Program-made: the position numbers and the translations under genes
Assembly (NCBI GenBank): GCA_902802105.1
Contig: CADCKR010000032.1
Span: forward strand, 1 to 43,156
Length of the DNA: 43,156 nt
Source of the DNA: an uncultured Ruminococcus sp.
GTDB lineage: Bacteria > Bacillota > Clostridia > Oscillospirales > Acutalibacteraceae
Direction: 5' to 3'
Notes under the pieces: model-generated
What the model saw: only the letters and a program-made list of their open reading frames with translations
The model's database searches: none
What the model was told of the DNA's origin: nothing
Shown: one piece after another, positions 16,617 to 25,234 of the stretch
Layout: each line of letters opens with the position of its first letter
How positions within the stretch are numbered: the stretch's first letter is position 1

Positions 16617-16646
16617 TATAATTATAGTAAGCGCTTTTTAAAAGCG
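16617..16646 (+). promoter_or_regulatory. Promoter and operator candidate for malE copy 1
   Basis: TATAAT (16617-16622) has no good -35 element, as expected of an activated promoter. Just downstream, CGCTTTT-T-AAAAGCG (16632-16646) is a perfect 15-bp dyad in a context resembling catabolite-response or LacI-family operators. The regulator is not encoded nearby. Confidence 0.5.
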
Positions 16647-16850
16647 GGATGCGAAAAAAGTTGAGTTAGTGCGTATTGATATTGATAAAAATGACAATGA
16701 ACTGTTGGAATCTGACGGATGCTGTGCTATTATTAATACAGCGGCGGAGTATGTCGGGCTTTTTGTGTTGCCAAAAAACGGAAACCTCTGACATTTACGC
16801 CAAGGGCACGGTTCCGTGCGAAAAAATTTTTAAGAAAGAGGGTTATTATT

Positions 16851-18129
16851 ATGGCAAGTAAATCCAAAAAGGTCGCTGCTCTTATTCTTGCTGCAATGAT
16901 GGCTGTTACTGCTCTTGCAGGATGCGGCGGTTCTGACAGCAAGTCCGGTTCAACGAGCACTCCCGCTTCTGCTGCATCCAATACAGCTTCGACAGCTGAA
17001 GCAAAAACTGTTGATCTCAACGATGCTGAAACAGTAACATTCATCAAGGGCAAGCTCAAGGAAGAGGCTAAGGACGGCAAGATCGAGCTCGTACTCTGGT
17101 GACGAAGCGGGCGGCGCTATCATCGAGAACGCTAAGAAGGGCGGCGACGTATTCAGCTTTGCTGACGACCAGCTCAAATCTCTTAATCAGAACGGCGCTA
17201 TTGCTGCCGTTGATAAGTACTATGAGATAAGCGTTAAGGACGAGAACAGCGAAGAGTCTATCACCGTAAGCTCACTGGGCGACAAGCTCTGCGCTTTTCC
17301 GAAGACATCAGATAACGGCTGCATTATGTACTATGATAAGAGAGTGTTTGACGAATCTGACATCGAAAGCATGGATAATATGATCGGGAAGGCTAAGGCT
17401 GCCGGCAAGAACGTATATTTCAATATGGGCAACGCATGGTACAGCACAGGCTTCTTCTTCACAGCAGGCTGCACTATCAAGTATGAGAACAAGGTTCAGA
17501 CAGCTACTCTCGGCACACCTGAGGGTCTTTCAGCTGCCAAGGCTATGGCTCACATCTGTGAGAGCCAGGATAACGGCTTCCTCGGCTCGCCCATATGGAG
17601 CGGTGAATACGTTTCCGTAGCAGAGGGCTTCAAGTCGGGCAAGCTTGCAGCAGCTGTTACCGGTACATGGGATGGTCCTGCGATCAGGAAGGCGATCGGC
17701 GAAGAGAATACCGGCGCATGCAAGCTTCCGACAGTTCTTATGGATGGTGAGCAGAAGCAGCTCGATTCATTCGGCGGCTATAAGCTCATCGGTGTAAACG
17801 TATACTCAGAGTATCCCTTCGCAGCTCAGACACTCGCATACTTCCTCAGCAGCAAGGATTCACAGCTCAAGAGATACGAGACCAGAGGTCTTATTCCTAC
17901 CAACAAGGAAGCGGCTGCTGACGAAAAGGTAAAGAATGATCCCGCATTCAAGGCTATCGAAGACCAGAGACCCTATTCACATCCGCAGTGCACATCTGCT
18001 GGCGCTGTATACTGGGCTTCGGGCGTAGGCTCGATCGGCGTTGACCTCGTTGCAGCTAAGGGCGGGATCAGCGATGACGACCTGATGGCTAAGCTTAAGG
18101 GCGTTGAGGCTAACTGCAAGCAGGCTTGA
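16851..18129 (+). pseudogene. malE-like maltodextrin-binding lipoprotein, copy 1, frameshifted and deleted
   Basis: The first 83 codons encode a lipoprotein signal peptide with lipobox ALAGC (Cys25), a Ser/Thr linker and the start of the mature domain, ending at a TGA (17100-17102) after ELVLW. The remaining domain, open from 17101 to 18129, lies in another frame. Compared with copy 2, 82 bp are missing at the junction, with a 2-bp GA microhomology. The rest of the domain has no stop codon and is mostly identical to copy 2, with a diverged patch near 17590-17700. It cannot give a full-length binding protein. Its promoter differs from that of copy 2. The decay looks recent because the long second frame is intact. 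Confidence 0.85.
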
Positions 18130-18178
18130 TCTGACTGAATGCTTTTCTCCTATGGAGATCGAATGACCGGTCAATAAC

Positions 18179-18204
18179 AAACGGTCGGGCATATCCGGCC
18201 GTTT
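18179..18204 (+). terminator. Intergenic hairpin after malE copy 1
   Basis: AAACGGTCGG (18179-18188) pairs with CCGGCCGTTT (18195-18204), a 10-bp stem with one G-U pair. No real T-run follows. It is duplicated after copy 2. Confidence 0.6.
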
Positions 18205-18453
18205 GCGTTTCCGGAAAGATAACAGCAGATAAAAAGGAGTTGTATATGCTCAGAAAAAGTCTGAAAAATTTTCAGTTATTTTTACGATTATTGCACAAAA
18301 TATGCTGTGAAATCTTATACATAAGAATGAAATTGTTTTGCTCCGGATCATTTGTGTATTTTGACAGATAATTTGGAGCCGCTTTTATTTTTTGTTCTTT
18401 TTTGGAACAATTTTTACAGAAAGAATGCTCTTATTGGGATAAAATAAATAAAG

Positions 18454-18510
18454 TTGCAAAACGCTTATTGTTATAGTGCACAAACGGCAAATGTGCATTA
18501 TTGATATAAA
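18454..18510 (+). promoter_or_regulatory. Promoter and operator candidate for malE copy 2
   Basis: An extended -10, TGATATAAA (18502-18510), lacks a -35. Its -35 region is covered by the dyad TGCACA-N9-TGTGCA (18477-18482, 18492-18497), and TTGCAAAACGC further up (from 18454) resembles a LacI-family half-operator. Neither is present upstream of copy 1. The region 18249-18450 is AT-rich with nothing else recognisable. Confidence 0.5.
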
Positions 18511-18766
18511 ATAATCGTACAAATATGCAAAAGCAACAAAATGTCAAAATAGTGTTGTGATGAACAACAAAATAACACTTTGTTATTTATTGATATTGAT
18601 AAAAATGACAATGCACTGTTGAAATCTGACGGATGCTGTGCTATTATTAATATAGCGGCGGAGTATGTCGGGCTTTTTGTGTTGCCAAAAAACGGAAACC
18701 TATGACATTTACGCCAAGGGCACGGTTCCGTGCGAAAAAAAAATTTTAAGAAAGAGGGTCATTATT

Positions 18767-20127
18767 ATGGCAAGTAAATCCAAAAAGGTCGTTGCTCTTA
18801 TTCTTACTGCAATGATGGCAGTAACAGCTCTTGCAGGATGCGGCGGTTCTGACAGCGAGCCCGGTTCACCGAGCACTCCCGCTCCTACTACCTCCAATAC
18901 AACTTCGACAGTTGAAGTAAAAACTGTTGATCTCAACGATGCTGAAACAGTAACATTCATCAAGGGCAAGCTCAAGGAAGAGGCTAAGGACGGCAAGATC
19001 GAGCTCGTACTCTGGTGAAGACACTCGTTAAGGAGTTCAAAGAGAAGTTTGAAGGTGACGGCCTTGAGATCAAGATCAAGACCACCACTAAGGGCGAGGA
19101 CGAAGCAGGCGGCGCTATCATCGAGAACGCTAAGAAGGGCGGCGACGTATTCAGCTTTGCTGACGACCAGCTCACATCTCTTAATCAGAACGGCGCTATA
19201 GCTACAGTTGCTAAGTACTATGAGACAAGCGTAAAGGGTGACAACAGCGAAGAGGCTATCACCGTAAGCTCACTCGGCGACAAGCTCTATGCATTCCCGA
19301 AGACATCAGATAACGGTTACTTCATGTACTATGATAAGAGAGTATTTGACGAATCTGACCTCGACAGCATGGATAAGATGATCGAGAAGGCTAAGGCTGC
19401 CGGCAAGAACGTATATTTCAATATGGGTAATGCATGGTACAGCACAGGCTTCTTCTTCACAGCAGGCTGCACTATCAAGTATGAGAACAAGGTTCAGACA
19501 GCTACTCTCGGCACACCTCAGGGCCTTTCAGCTGCCAAGGCTATGGCTCACATCTGTGAGAGCCAGGACAACGGTTTCCTCGGCTCACCCGGAATGATCG
19601 GTGACAACGCTTTCGTAGCACAGGGCTTCGCAGAGGGCAAGCTCGCTGCAGCTGTTATCGGTACATGGGAAGGTCCTGCAATTAAGAAAGAGATCGGCGA
19701 AGAGAATACCGGCGCATGCAAGCTTCCGACAGTTCTTATGGATGGTGAGCAGAAGCAGCTCGATTCATTCGGCGGCTATAAGCTTATCGGTGTAAACGTA
19801 TATTCAGAGTATCCGTTCGCAGCTCAGACACTCGCATACTTCCTCAGCAGCAAGGATTCACAGCTCAAGAGATATGAGACCAGAGGTCTTATTCCTACCA
19901 ACAAGGAAGCAGCTGCTGACGAAAAGGTAAAGAACGATCCCGCATTCAAGGCTATCGACGACCAGAGACCGTATTCACACGCTCAGGGTACATCTGTAGG
20001 CGCTGTATACTGGGGCTCAGGTGCAGGCTCGATCGGCGGTGACCTCGTTACAGCTAAGGGCAAGATCAGCGATGACGACCTGATGACTAAGCTTAAGGGC
20101 GTTGAGGCTAACTGCAGGCAGGCTTGA
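18767..20127 (+). pseudogene. malE-like maltodextrin-binding lipoprotein, copy 2, with a -1 frameshift
   Basis: The product would be the extracellular binding protein of a carbohydrate ABC importer (solute-binding family 1). The signal peptide has lipobox ALAGC. The frame from ATG 18767 stops at TGA 19016-19018 after ELVLW, exactly as in copy 1. The rest of the protein, 370 residues starting VKTLVKEFKEKFEG, is uninterrupted in the -1 frame from GTG 19015, and GTG and TGA overlap. One extra base (TGGGTG for TGGTG) would restore a single ~454-residue lipoprotein. No slippery heptamer or internal ribosome binding site is visible. It could be a true pseudogene, a sequence error, or a bypassed shift; with malF, malG and the amylase intact, the protein would be expected to be needed. 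Confidence 0.8.
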
Positions 20128-20176
20128 TCTGACTGAATGCTTTTCTCCTATGGAGATCGAATGACCGGTCAATAAC

Positions 20177-20203
20177 AAACGGTCGGAGCATATCCGGCCG
20201 TTT
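20177..20203 (+). terminator. Hairpin between malE copy 2 and malF
   Basis: AAACGGTCGG (20177-20186) pairs with CCGGCCGTTT (20194-20203). Without a strong T-run it more likely acts as a partial terminator or mRNA-protecting stem, keeping binding-protein mRNA above permease mRNA, as the malE-malF intergenic repeats do in enteric bacteria (inference). Confidence 0.6.
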
Positions 20204-20248
20204 GTGTTTCCGGAAAGATAATAGTAGATAAAAAGGAGTTGTATATGA

Positions 20249-21799
20249 ATGGATTATCTTGACTATGTCCAGATGACCAAAGGGCAGCGCTTTGTCTACA
20301 AGGTTAAATCTTTCTTTACGGGTATTCCGAAGGCTCTTGGCAATTTCTTCAAGGCAATCGGATATTTCATCAAGAAGTTTTTCTTGGGCATCGGTAACTT
20401 TTTAAAGAACTTCGGTTCGAGATTTGCAAAGGGCGATGCAGGCACAAAGCTTTCATACATAATCATGGGTTCCGGCAGTATGCTTCATGGTCAGATCGTG
20501 AAGGGTCTGATCTTCCTGGCTACTGAGGTTGCCTACATATTCTTTATGTGTACATTCGGTGCACATTACATTTCAAGGATTTATACCAGCAAGCTCGTTC
20601 TTCTTGACTCTGATGTCGACGCTCATACCGGTTACTACAAGTACGGTACAGGCGCTATCGGTAGAGAGGTTATGATGAAGGAAGAGGGTATGTTCGGTAC
20701 AGAGGTTGTCAACAAGAATACAATGGACGACTCTAACCAGATCCTCCTTTTCTTCATTCTTACTATTCTTATTACTATTGTATTTCTGGCAATCTACGTC
20801 GCAAATACGAAGACAGCCTATAACACACAGCTTCTTCGTGCAGAGGGCAAGAAGCCTCTTTCCTTCGTTCAGGAAATGAAGACCTTCCTCGATGACAGAT
20901 TCCACATCACTCTTCTTACTTTCCCGATCCTTCTCCTTATGATGTTCACTGTGCTGCCGATCATCTTTACGATCTTCATGGCATTCACAAACTATGATGT
21001 TGATCATCAGGCGCCGCAGAAGCTGTATCAATGGGTCGGCTTCACAAACTTCGCAGAAGTATTCTACTCAGATGCCAAGAAGTCAGCTACATTCGGTCTT
21101 ATCCTTGTGTGGACACTTATCTGGGCATTCTTTGCAACATTCTCAAACTTCATTCTTGGTATTATCGTTGCTCTTCTTATCAACAAGAAGGACATCAAGT
21201 TCAAGGGCTTCTGGAGAACCTGCTTCGTTATCACAGCAGCTGTTCCTCAGTTCGTTACACTCCTTGTTATGAGACTTCTCCTCGATGATAAGTCGGGTGC
21301 TCTTAACCAGGCATTCGGTACAAGCTTCCCGTTCCTTACGGACTGGGCAAGAGTTACAGTTATTATCGTAAACATCTGGATCGGCGTACCTTATACAATG
21401 CTTATCTCATCCGGTCTTCTCATGAACATTCCTGAGGATCTCTATGAGTCAGCTCGTATCGACGGTGCAAACGCCGTTCAGCAGTTTACAAAGATCACAT
21501 TCCCGTACATCTTCTTCGTTCTTACTCCTTACCTCATTCAGACCTTCGTTGGTAACATCAATAACTTCAACGTTATCTTCTTCCTTACAAACGGCGGACC
21601 TGAAGACCCGACCCAGTATGCGAACAAGGCAGGTAGGACTGACCTTCTCGTTACATGGTTGTATAAGTTGACTAAGGATCAGAGCGACTTCCGATTGGCG
21701 GCTGTTATCGGTATTCTTATCTTTATCATCTGCGCAGTCGGTTCCTTGATAGCATTTAATATGTCCAAGGCATCAAAGAATGAGGAGGAATTCTCATGA
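20249..21799 (+). CDS. malF: Maltodextrin ABC transporter permease, MalF type
   Basis: The 516-residue membrane protein forms half of the import channel. The first ~75 residues are amphipathic and basic, then come about eight membrane segments and the EAA loop that contacts the ATPase (EDLYESARIDGANAVQQF, in the C-terminal third). The leader-like region and GSGSMLHGQIVKG resemble Clostridial MalF proteins. Two overlapping ATGs (20245 and 20249) follow AGGAG; only 20249 is in frame, 10 nt away. The position matching the start in the malE copy 1 tail is 20245, so a small indel may have moved the start. It overlaps malG by four bases (ATGA). Confidence 0.92.
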   Translation: MDYLDYVQMTKGQRFVYKVKSFFTGIPKALGNFFKAIGYFIKKFFLGIGNFLKNFGSRFAKGDAGTKLSYIIMGSGSMLHGQIVKGLIFLATEVAYIFFMCTFGAHYISRIYTSKLVLLDSDVDAHTGYYKYGTGAIGREVMMKEEGMFGTEVVNKNTMDDSNQILLFFILTILITIVFLAIYVANTKTAYNTQLLRAEGKKPLSFVQEMKTFLDDRFHITLLTFPILLLMMFTVLPIIFTIFMAFTNYDVDHQAPQKLYQWVGFTNFAEVFYSDAKKSATFGLILVWTLIWAFFATFSNFILGIIVALLINKKDIKFKGFWRTCFVITAAVPQFVTLLVMRLLLDDKSGALNQAFGTSFPFLTDWARVTVIIVNIWIGVPYTMLISSGLLMNIPEDLYESARIDGANAVQQFTKITFPYIFFVLTPYLIQTFVGNINNFNVIFFLTNGGPEDPTQYANKAGRTDLLVTWLYKLTKDQSDFRLAAVIGILIFIICAVGSLIAFNMSKASKNEEEFS

Positions 21800-22668
21800 A
21801 TAAAAGTTCTGCAACTGAAATGAAAGCAGGATACGCTGCCAAGAGAAGAGCTACCAACATACTTGTGTATGTTATCCTTTCGGTAATGGTAGTTATCTGG
21901 CTGTTCCCGATCCTGTGGCTGGTTCTTCAGTCATTCAACACGGTTGACCGTGTATCTACGCATCTTTTCCCTGATGGTTTTACCCTCGACCACTATAAGA
22001 CGCTGTTTACCGATCCTGACGTTCCCTACGGCACATGGATCATGAACACATTTATGGTTGCTGTTTTCTCCTGTATTATCTCCACACTGTTCATCCTCAT
22101 GGTCAGCTATGCACTTTCACGTCTCCGCTTCAAGAGCCGCAGAAAGCTCCTGAACATGGGTCTTATCCTCGGTATGTTCCCCGGCTTTATGTCAATGGCT
22201 GCTACATACGCTATCATGGAGCTTCTCCACATGGAAGGACAGCTTATCGGTCTTATCATCGTTTATTCTGCCGGCGCCGGCCTTGGCTATCAGGTCGCAA
22301 AGGGCTTCTTCGACACGATCCCGAGATCACTTGACGAGGCTGCTCAGATCGACGGCGCTACAAAGAACAGAATATTCTGGGTAATTATTCTTCCTCTTTC
22401 AAAGCCGATCGTAGTTTATACCGCTTTGACCACATTCCTTGGTCCGTGGGCAGACTACATCTTCGTCAGCTACTTCATGAAGACGAATGAACAGAACTTT
22501 ACAGTTGCTCTTGGTCTTTACAAGATGCTGGATAACAACCACATCAACAGATACTTCACAACCTTCTGTGCAGGCGCTGTGCTTATCGCTGTACCGATCA
22601 CGATCCTCTTCGTAATCATGCAGAGATTCTATGTTGCCGGCGTAACAGGCGGTGCTGTAAAGGGCTGA
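21796..22668 (+). CDS. malG: Maltodextrin ABC transporter permease, MalG type
   Basis: The 290-residue permease has six predicted membrane segments and the EAA loop PRSLDEAAQIDGATKNRIFW. It starts within the last codons of malF (ATGA overlap), which implies translational coupling and equimolar synthesis. The C-terminus ends VAGVTGGAVKG, as in the MalG family. No MalK/MsmX ATPase follows; Firmicute maltodextrin systems commonly borrow a shared ATPase encoded elsewhere. Confidence 0.94.
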   Translation: MNKSSATEMKAGYAAKRRATNILVYVILSVMVVIWLFPILWLVLQSFNTVDRVSTHLFPDGFTLDHYKTLFTDPDVPYGTWIMNTFMVAVFSCIISTLFILMVSYALSRLRFKSRRKLLNMGLILGMFPGFMSMAATYAIMELLHMEGQLIGLIIVYSAGAGLGYQVAKGFFDTIPRSLDEAAQIDGATKNRIFWVIILPLSKPIVVYTALTTFLGPWADYIFVSYFMKTNEQNFTVALGLYKMLDNNHINRYFTTFCAGAVLIAVPITILFVIMQRFYVAGVTGGAVKG

Positions 22669-22679
22669 TACTCAAAATC

Positions 22680-22714
22680 AAAGCAGGGATGTGCATTCGC
22701 CTCCCTGCTTTATT
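22680..22714 (+). terminator. Terminator or attenuator between malG and the amylase gene
   Basis: AAAGCAGGGA (22680-22689) pairs perfectly with TCCCTGCTTT (22702-22711), followed by ATTCTT. The short T-run suggests partial termination, letting some transcription reach the amylase gene. Confidence 0.75.
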
Positions 22715-22736
22715 CTTACACAAAAGGAGAGCTAAT

Positions 22737-24482
22737 ATGTCCAAGCTAAAGATAAGCGCTATATTGCTTGCAGGCTGTATGATTTCTTCAGCAATGCTTG
22801 CGGGCTGCGGCGGAAGCAAGAACAATGACTCCGCAGGCAGCACTCAGACAAGCAGCACACAGACAAGTGCTGCTTCATCGGATAATAAATCTGCTGACCT
22901 TCCCGAAGACGGCGGCTTCAAGACAGTTGAGTATAAAAGCTCAAATGACAAATACAGGACCTTTTATGAGATATTCCCCTATTCATACTATGACTCGGAC
23001 GGAAACGGCAAGGGCGATCTCAACGGTATCACCATGAAGCTCGACTATCTGAATGACGGCGACCCCAAAACTACCGATGATCTTGGCATAGACGGTATAT
23101 GGCTGACGCCTATAATGAAATCGCCGTCCTATCACAAGTATGACGTAATTGACTATTACACCGTTGACGAGGCTTTCGGCACTAATGACGACTTCAAAAA
23201 GCTGCTTGACGAGGCTCACAAGCGCGGCATAAACGTAATAATCGACCTTGTTGTAAACCATTCATCAAATCAGCACGAGTGGTTCAATAAGGCTAAGGAG
23301 GAGCTTGCCGAGGGTAAGACCGACGGTTATGCTGATTACTATCACTTTAAGGAGAACAACAAGATCGACGGCTGGTCAAAGGCTAATGTCGGTGACTGGT
23401 ACTATGAGTGCGATTTCGTTGCAGAGATGCCCGACCTTAATCTGAAAAGTCCCGCACTTAGAAAAGAGCTTGAAGATATAGTAAAGTACTGGCTTGATTT
23501 CGGCGTTGACGGTTTCCGTCTGGATGCTGTAATGTGGTTCGAGAGTATTGACGGCGTTAAGGGCGCACATGACCATCAGGGCTCAATAGAGGATCTCAAG
23601 TGGCTCTATGATTATGCGAAGACCGTCAAGCAGGATGTCTACATGGTGGGCGAGTGCTGGGCAGACAGTCCCACAACAGTTGTAGACTATTACAAGTCAG
23701 GTATTGACAGCTTCTTCAACTTCGGCACTCAGGGCGCACAGGGCAAAATAAATAATTATGTCAACACCTCTGACGCTGCCAACTATGTGAAATATCTTGA
23801 GTCGTGGCAGAGTCAGATAAACGCAAACAATCCTGATGCTATTGATGCTAAATTCCTTTCCAACCATGATACAAACCGTTCCGCAGCATTCCTGCTGACA
23901 AACACCAAGAAGAGAATGGCTGCTGCACTCTATATGCTCTCGCCGGGTTCACCCTTTATTTACTACGGTGAGGAGATCGAGATGGACGGCACAGACAGCG
24001 ACCCCAACCGCAGACGCGGCATGGTATGGTCACTGACGGACGATACCGGATTTGTTTCCAAGGTTCCCGGTGCAAACAAGGGTGACGAACCTACAATTTC
24101 TGTAGAAACTGCTCAGAAGGATGAAAAATCTCTTCTCAATTACTACAAGAGGATAATTGCTCTGCGCAACCAGAACCCGGAGATCGCCAGAGGTACTGTC
24201 AAGCCCGTTACGCTTCAAAAGGACGAAACTGCCGGATACGTCGCAGAATACGACGGTTCAAGCGTGTTTGTGCTCCTGAATCTCGGCAATGAGGCTGCTG
24301 AGGTAACCATACCCAAGGATTCATTCTCGGCAAAGGAAGTACGCGGTTATATTCTTTGCCATGACCCGAAGGATCCCGGCGCTGACGAAGAATACGATGA
24401 CAACATTACAGTTTCACGCGGCAGTGATTCTGTGATCGAGAAGATGACTATTCCGGCACACAGCGTATTTGTATTGAAGTAA
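22737..24482 (+). CDS. Extracellular GH13 alpha-amylase-family lipoprotein
   Basis: The enzyme hydrolyses alpha-glucosidic bonds in starch-derived oligosaccharides. The signal peptide carries two possible lipoboxes, LLAGC (Cys14) and MLAGC (Cys24); the second is better placed and is followed by a Ser/Thr/Gln linker. The (beta/alpha)8 core shows DGIWLTPIMKSPSYHKYD, DLVVNHSS, the nucleophile Asp in DGFRLDAVMWF, the acid/base Glu in MVGECWAD and the third acid in SNHDTNR. ATG 22737 has AGGAG 7 nt upstream; the frame's earlier start at 22689 lies inside the hairpin and is rejected. It would feed maltodextrins to the importer encoded just upstream. Exact specificity (alpha-amylase, neopullulanase or oligo-glucosidase type) is not clear. 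Confidence 0.93.
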   Translation: MSKLKISAILLAGCMISSAMLAGCGGSKNNDSAGSTQTSSTQTSAASSDNKSADLPEDGGFKTVEYKSSNDKYRTFYEIFPYSYYDSDGNGKGDLNGITMKLDYLNDGDPKTTDDLGIDGIWLTPIMKSPSYHKYDVIDYYTVDEAFGTNDDFKKLLDEAHKRGINVIIDLVVNHSSNQHEWFNKAKEELAEGKTDGYADYYHFKENNKIDGWSKANVGDWYYECDFVAEMPDLNLKSPALRKELEDIVKYWLDFGVDGFRLDAVMWFESIDGVKGAHDHQGSIEDLKWLYDYAKTVKQDVYMVGECWADSPTTVVDYYKSGIDSFFNFGTQGAQGKINNYVNTSDAANYVKYLESWQSQINANNPDAIDAKFLSNHDTNRSAAFLLTNTKKRMAAALYMLSPGSPFIYYGEEIEMDGTDSDPNRRRGMVWSLTDDTGFVSKVPGANKGDEPTISVETAQKDEKSLLNYYKRIIALRNQNPEIARGTVKPVTLQKDETAGYVAEYDGSSVFVLLNLGNEAAEVTIPKDSFSAKEVRGYILCHDPKDPGADEEYDDNITVSRGSDSVIEKMTIPAHSVFVLK

Positions 24483-24510
24483 AAGCCGTCAGGCGGTCTT
24501 TGCGCAGTAC
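24483..24510. repeat. Remnant of the AAGGCAAYACCGCA element
   Basis: About 25 of 28 bases match the arm of the palindromic elements at 15401 and 33562, in the part reading AGGCGGTCTTTG. It lies directly after the amylase stop codon. Confidence 0.5.
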
Positions 24511-24551
24511 TGAATACAGTATCTGCCTGCATATTTGTCGATCAAAAAATT

Positions 24552-24588
24552 AAAAGCGGAACCGACTATTGTTTTCGGTTCCGCTTTT
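24552..24588. terminator. Bidirectional terminator between amylase and TetR genes
   Basis: A 14-bp perfect stem (24552-24565 with 24575-24588) begins AAAAGCGG and ends CCGCTTTT. It can serve both convergent genes. Confidence 0.93.
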
Positions 24589-24589
24589 A

Positions 24590-25153
24590 TTATTTCGGAA
24601 GATATTTTGCTGCGACAAAGCTCTTGAATTCGTTGACGACCTCCTGCAGGTGTCTGACTGTATCCTCCGGGCTTTGCTTCATGCCTGTTTTTACCCAGTT
24701 CGTTACCGAGCCTGATACTCCATAGGACAGGAACTCGGCAATAAACTGCTTGTCATCCGGATTGACTGTCTGTCCCTCGGCTATCTGATCAATGACGCCG
24801 CACAATACCTCGGTTACGGCGTTGAACAAAAACTGTCTGAATTCATCTCCATGAGTTGTGTTGAATGCGTTGGAATAAAAACGTGAATTTTTCTTTACAA
24901 CTATAAGTATGCCAAGCAGCTTTTGGTTCCAGTTATCAATAGTAAGATCCTCAGTAAACGGAGTGATGACTTCGGTATAGAGTATCCAGTTGAGCAGCTC
25001 ATACTTGTCCTGGAAATGGTAGTAGAATGTCTGGCGGTTAAGCCCGCACTGATCCGTAATGTCAGAGATAGTGATCTTTTCAAAGCTCTTTTTAGCCATC
25101 ACAGCTCTGAAACCGTCTGCGATTATTCTTTTTGTGAGGATTGATTCTGACAT
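24590..25153 (-). CDS. TetR/AcrR-family transcriptional regulator
   Basis: The 187-residue protein has a TetR-type helix-turn-helix in the first ~55 residues (KITISDITDQCGLNRQTFYYHFQDKYELLNWI). The long FYYHF...NWI form and the C-terminal pattern resemble the DhaS-like subgroup, whose members regulate dihydroxyacetone kinase or unknown targets. The ligand is unknown. It converges on the amylase gene and is probably not its regulator. Upstream, TATAAT-A-ATTATA (within about 25180-25195) is a perfect dyad overlapping its likely -10 region and could be an autoregulatory operator. Confidence 0.9.
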   Translation of the reverse strand: MSESILTKRIIADGFRAVMAKKSFEKITISDITDQCGLNRQTFYYHFQDKYELLNWILYTEVITPFTEDLTIDNWNQKLLGILIVVKKNSRFYSNAFNTTHGDEFRQFLFNAVTEVLCGVIDQIAEGQTVNPDDKQFIAEFLSYGVSGSVTNWVKTGMKQSPEDTVRHLQEVVNEFKSFVAAKYLPK

Positions 25154-25234
25154 ATCTGACCACCCGGATTCCTTGTTAAGATATAATTATTATAACACAT
25201 TTAAAAAAAAATCTCAATAATAAATGTAAGCAGC

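Larger units (their letters stand above)
16674..18248 (+). repeat. Tandem duplication, copy 1 (leader + malE + hairpin + next RBS)
   Basis: This stretch is closely similar to 18588-20247 from the untranslated leader through the binding-protein gene to the AAAAGGAG site that serves the next gene. The copies are separated by 339 bp of unrelated sequence. Copy 1 is about 85 bp shorter, mainly because of an 82-bp deletion. After copy 1 the ribosome binding site leads to an ATG with no long frame. Confidence 0.92.
18588..20247 (+). repeat. Tandem duplication, copy 2
   Basis: This is the second copy of the unit described at 16674-18248, including the conserved ~175-nt leader with the short palindrome GCACGG-TT-CCGTGC, the malE-like gene, the hairpin and the AAAAGGAG site now used by malF. 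Confidence 0.92.

Noticed and set aside
16676-16861. Short frame in the malE leader
   Set aside because: It ends inside the malE start region, its start lacks a ribosome binding site, and the matching frame in copy 2 differs in extent.
19001-19020. Programmed -1 frameshift signal in malE copy 2
   Set aside because: No slippery heptamer is present at CTC TGG TGA, and no well-placed upstream Shine-Dalgarno element or downstream stem was seen. Bypass cannot be excluded but is not supported by sequence.
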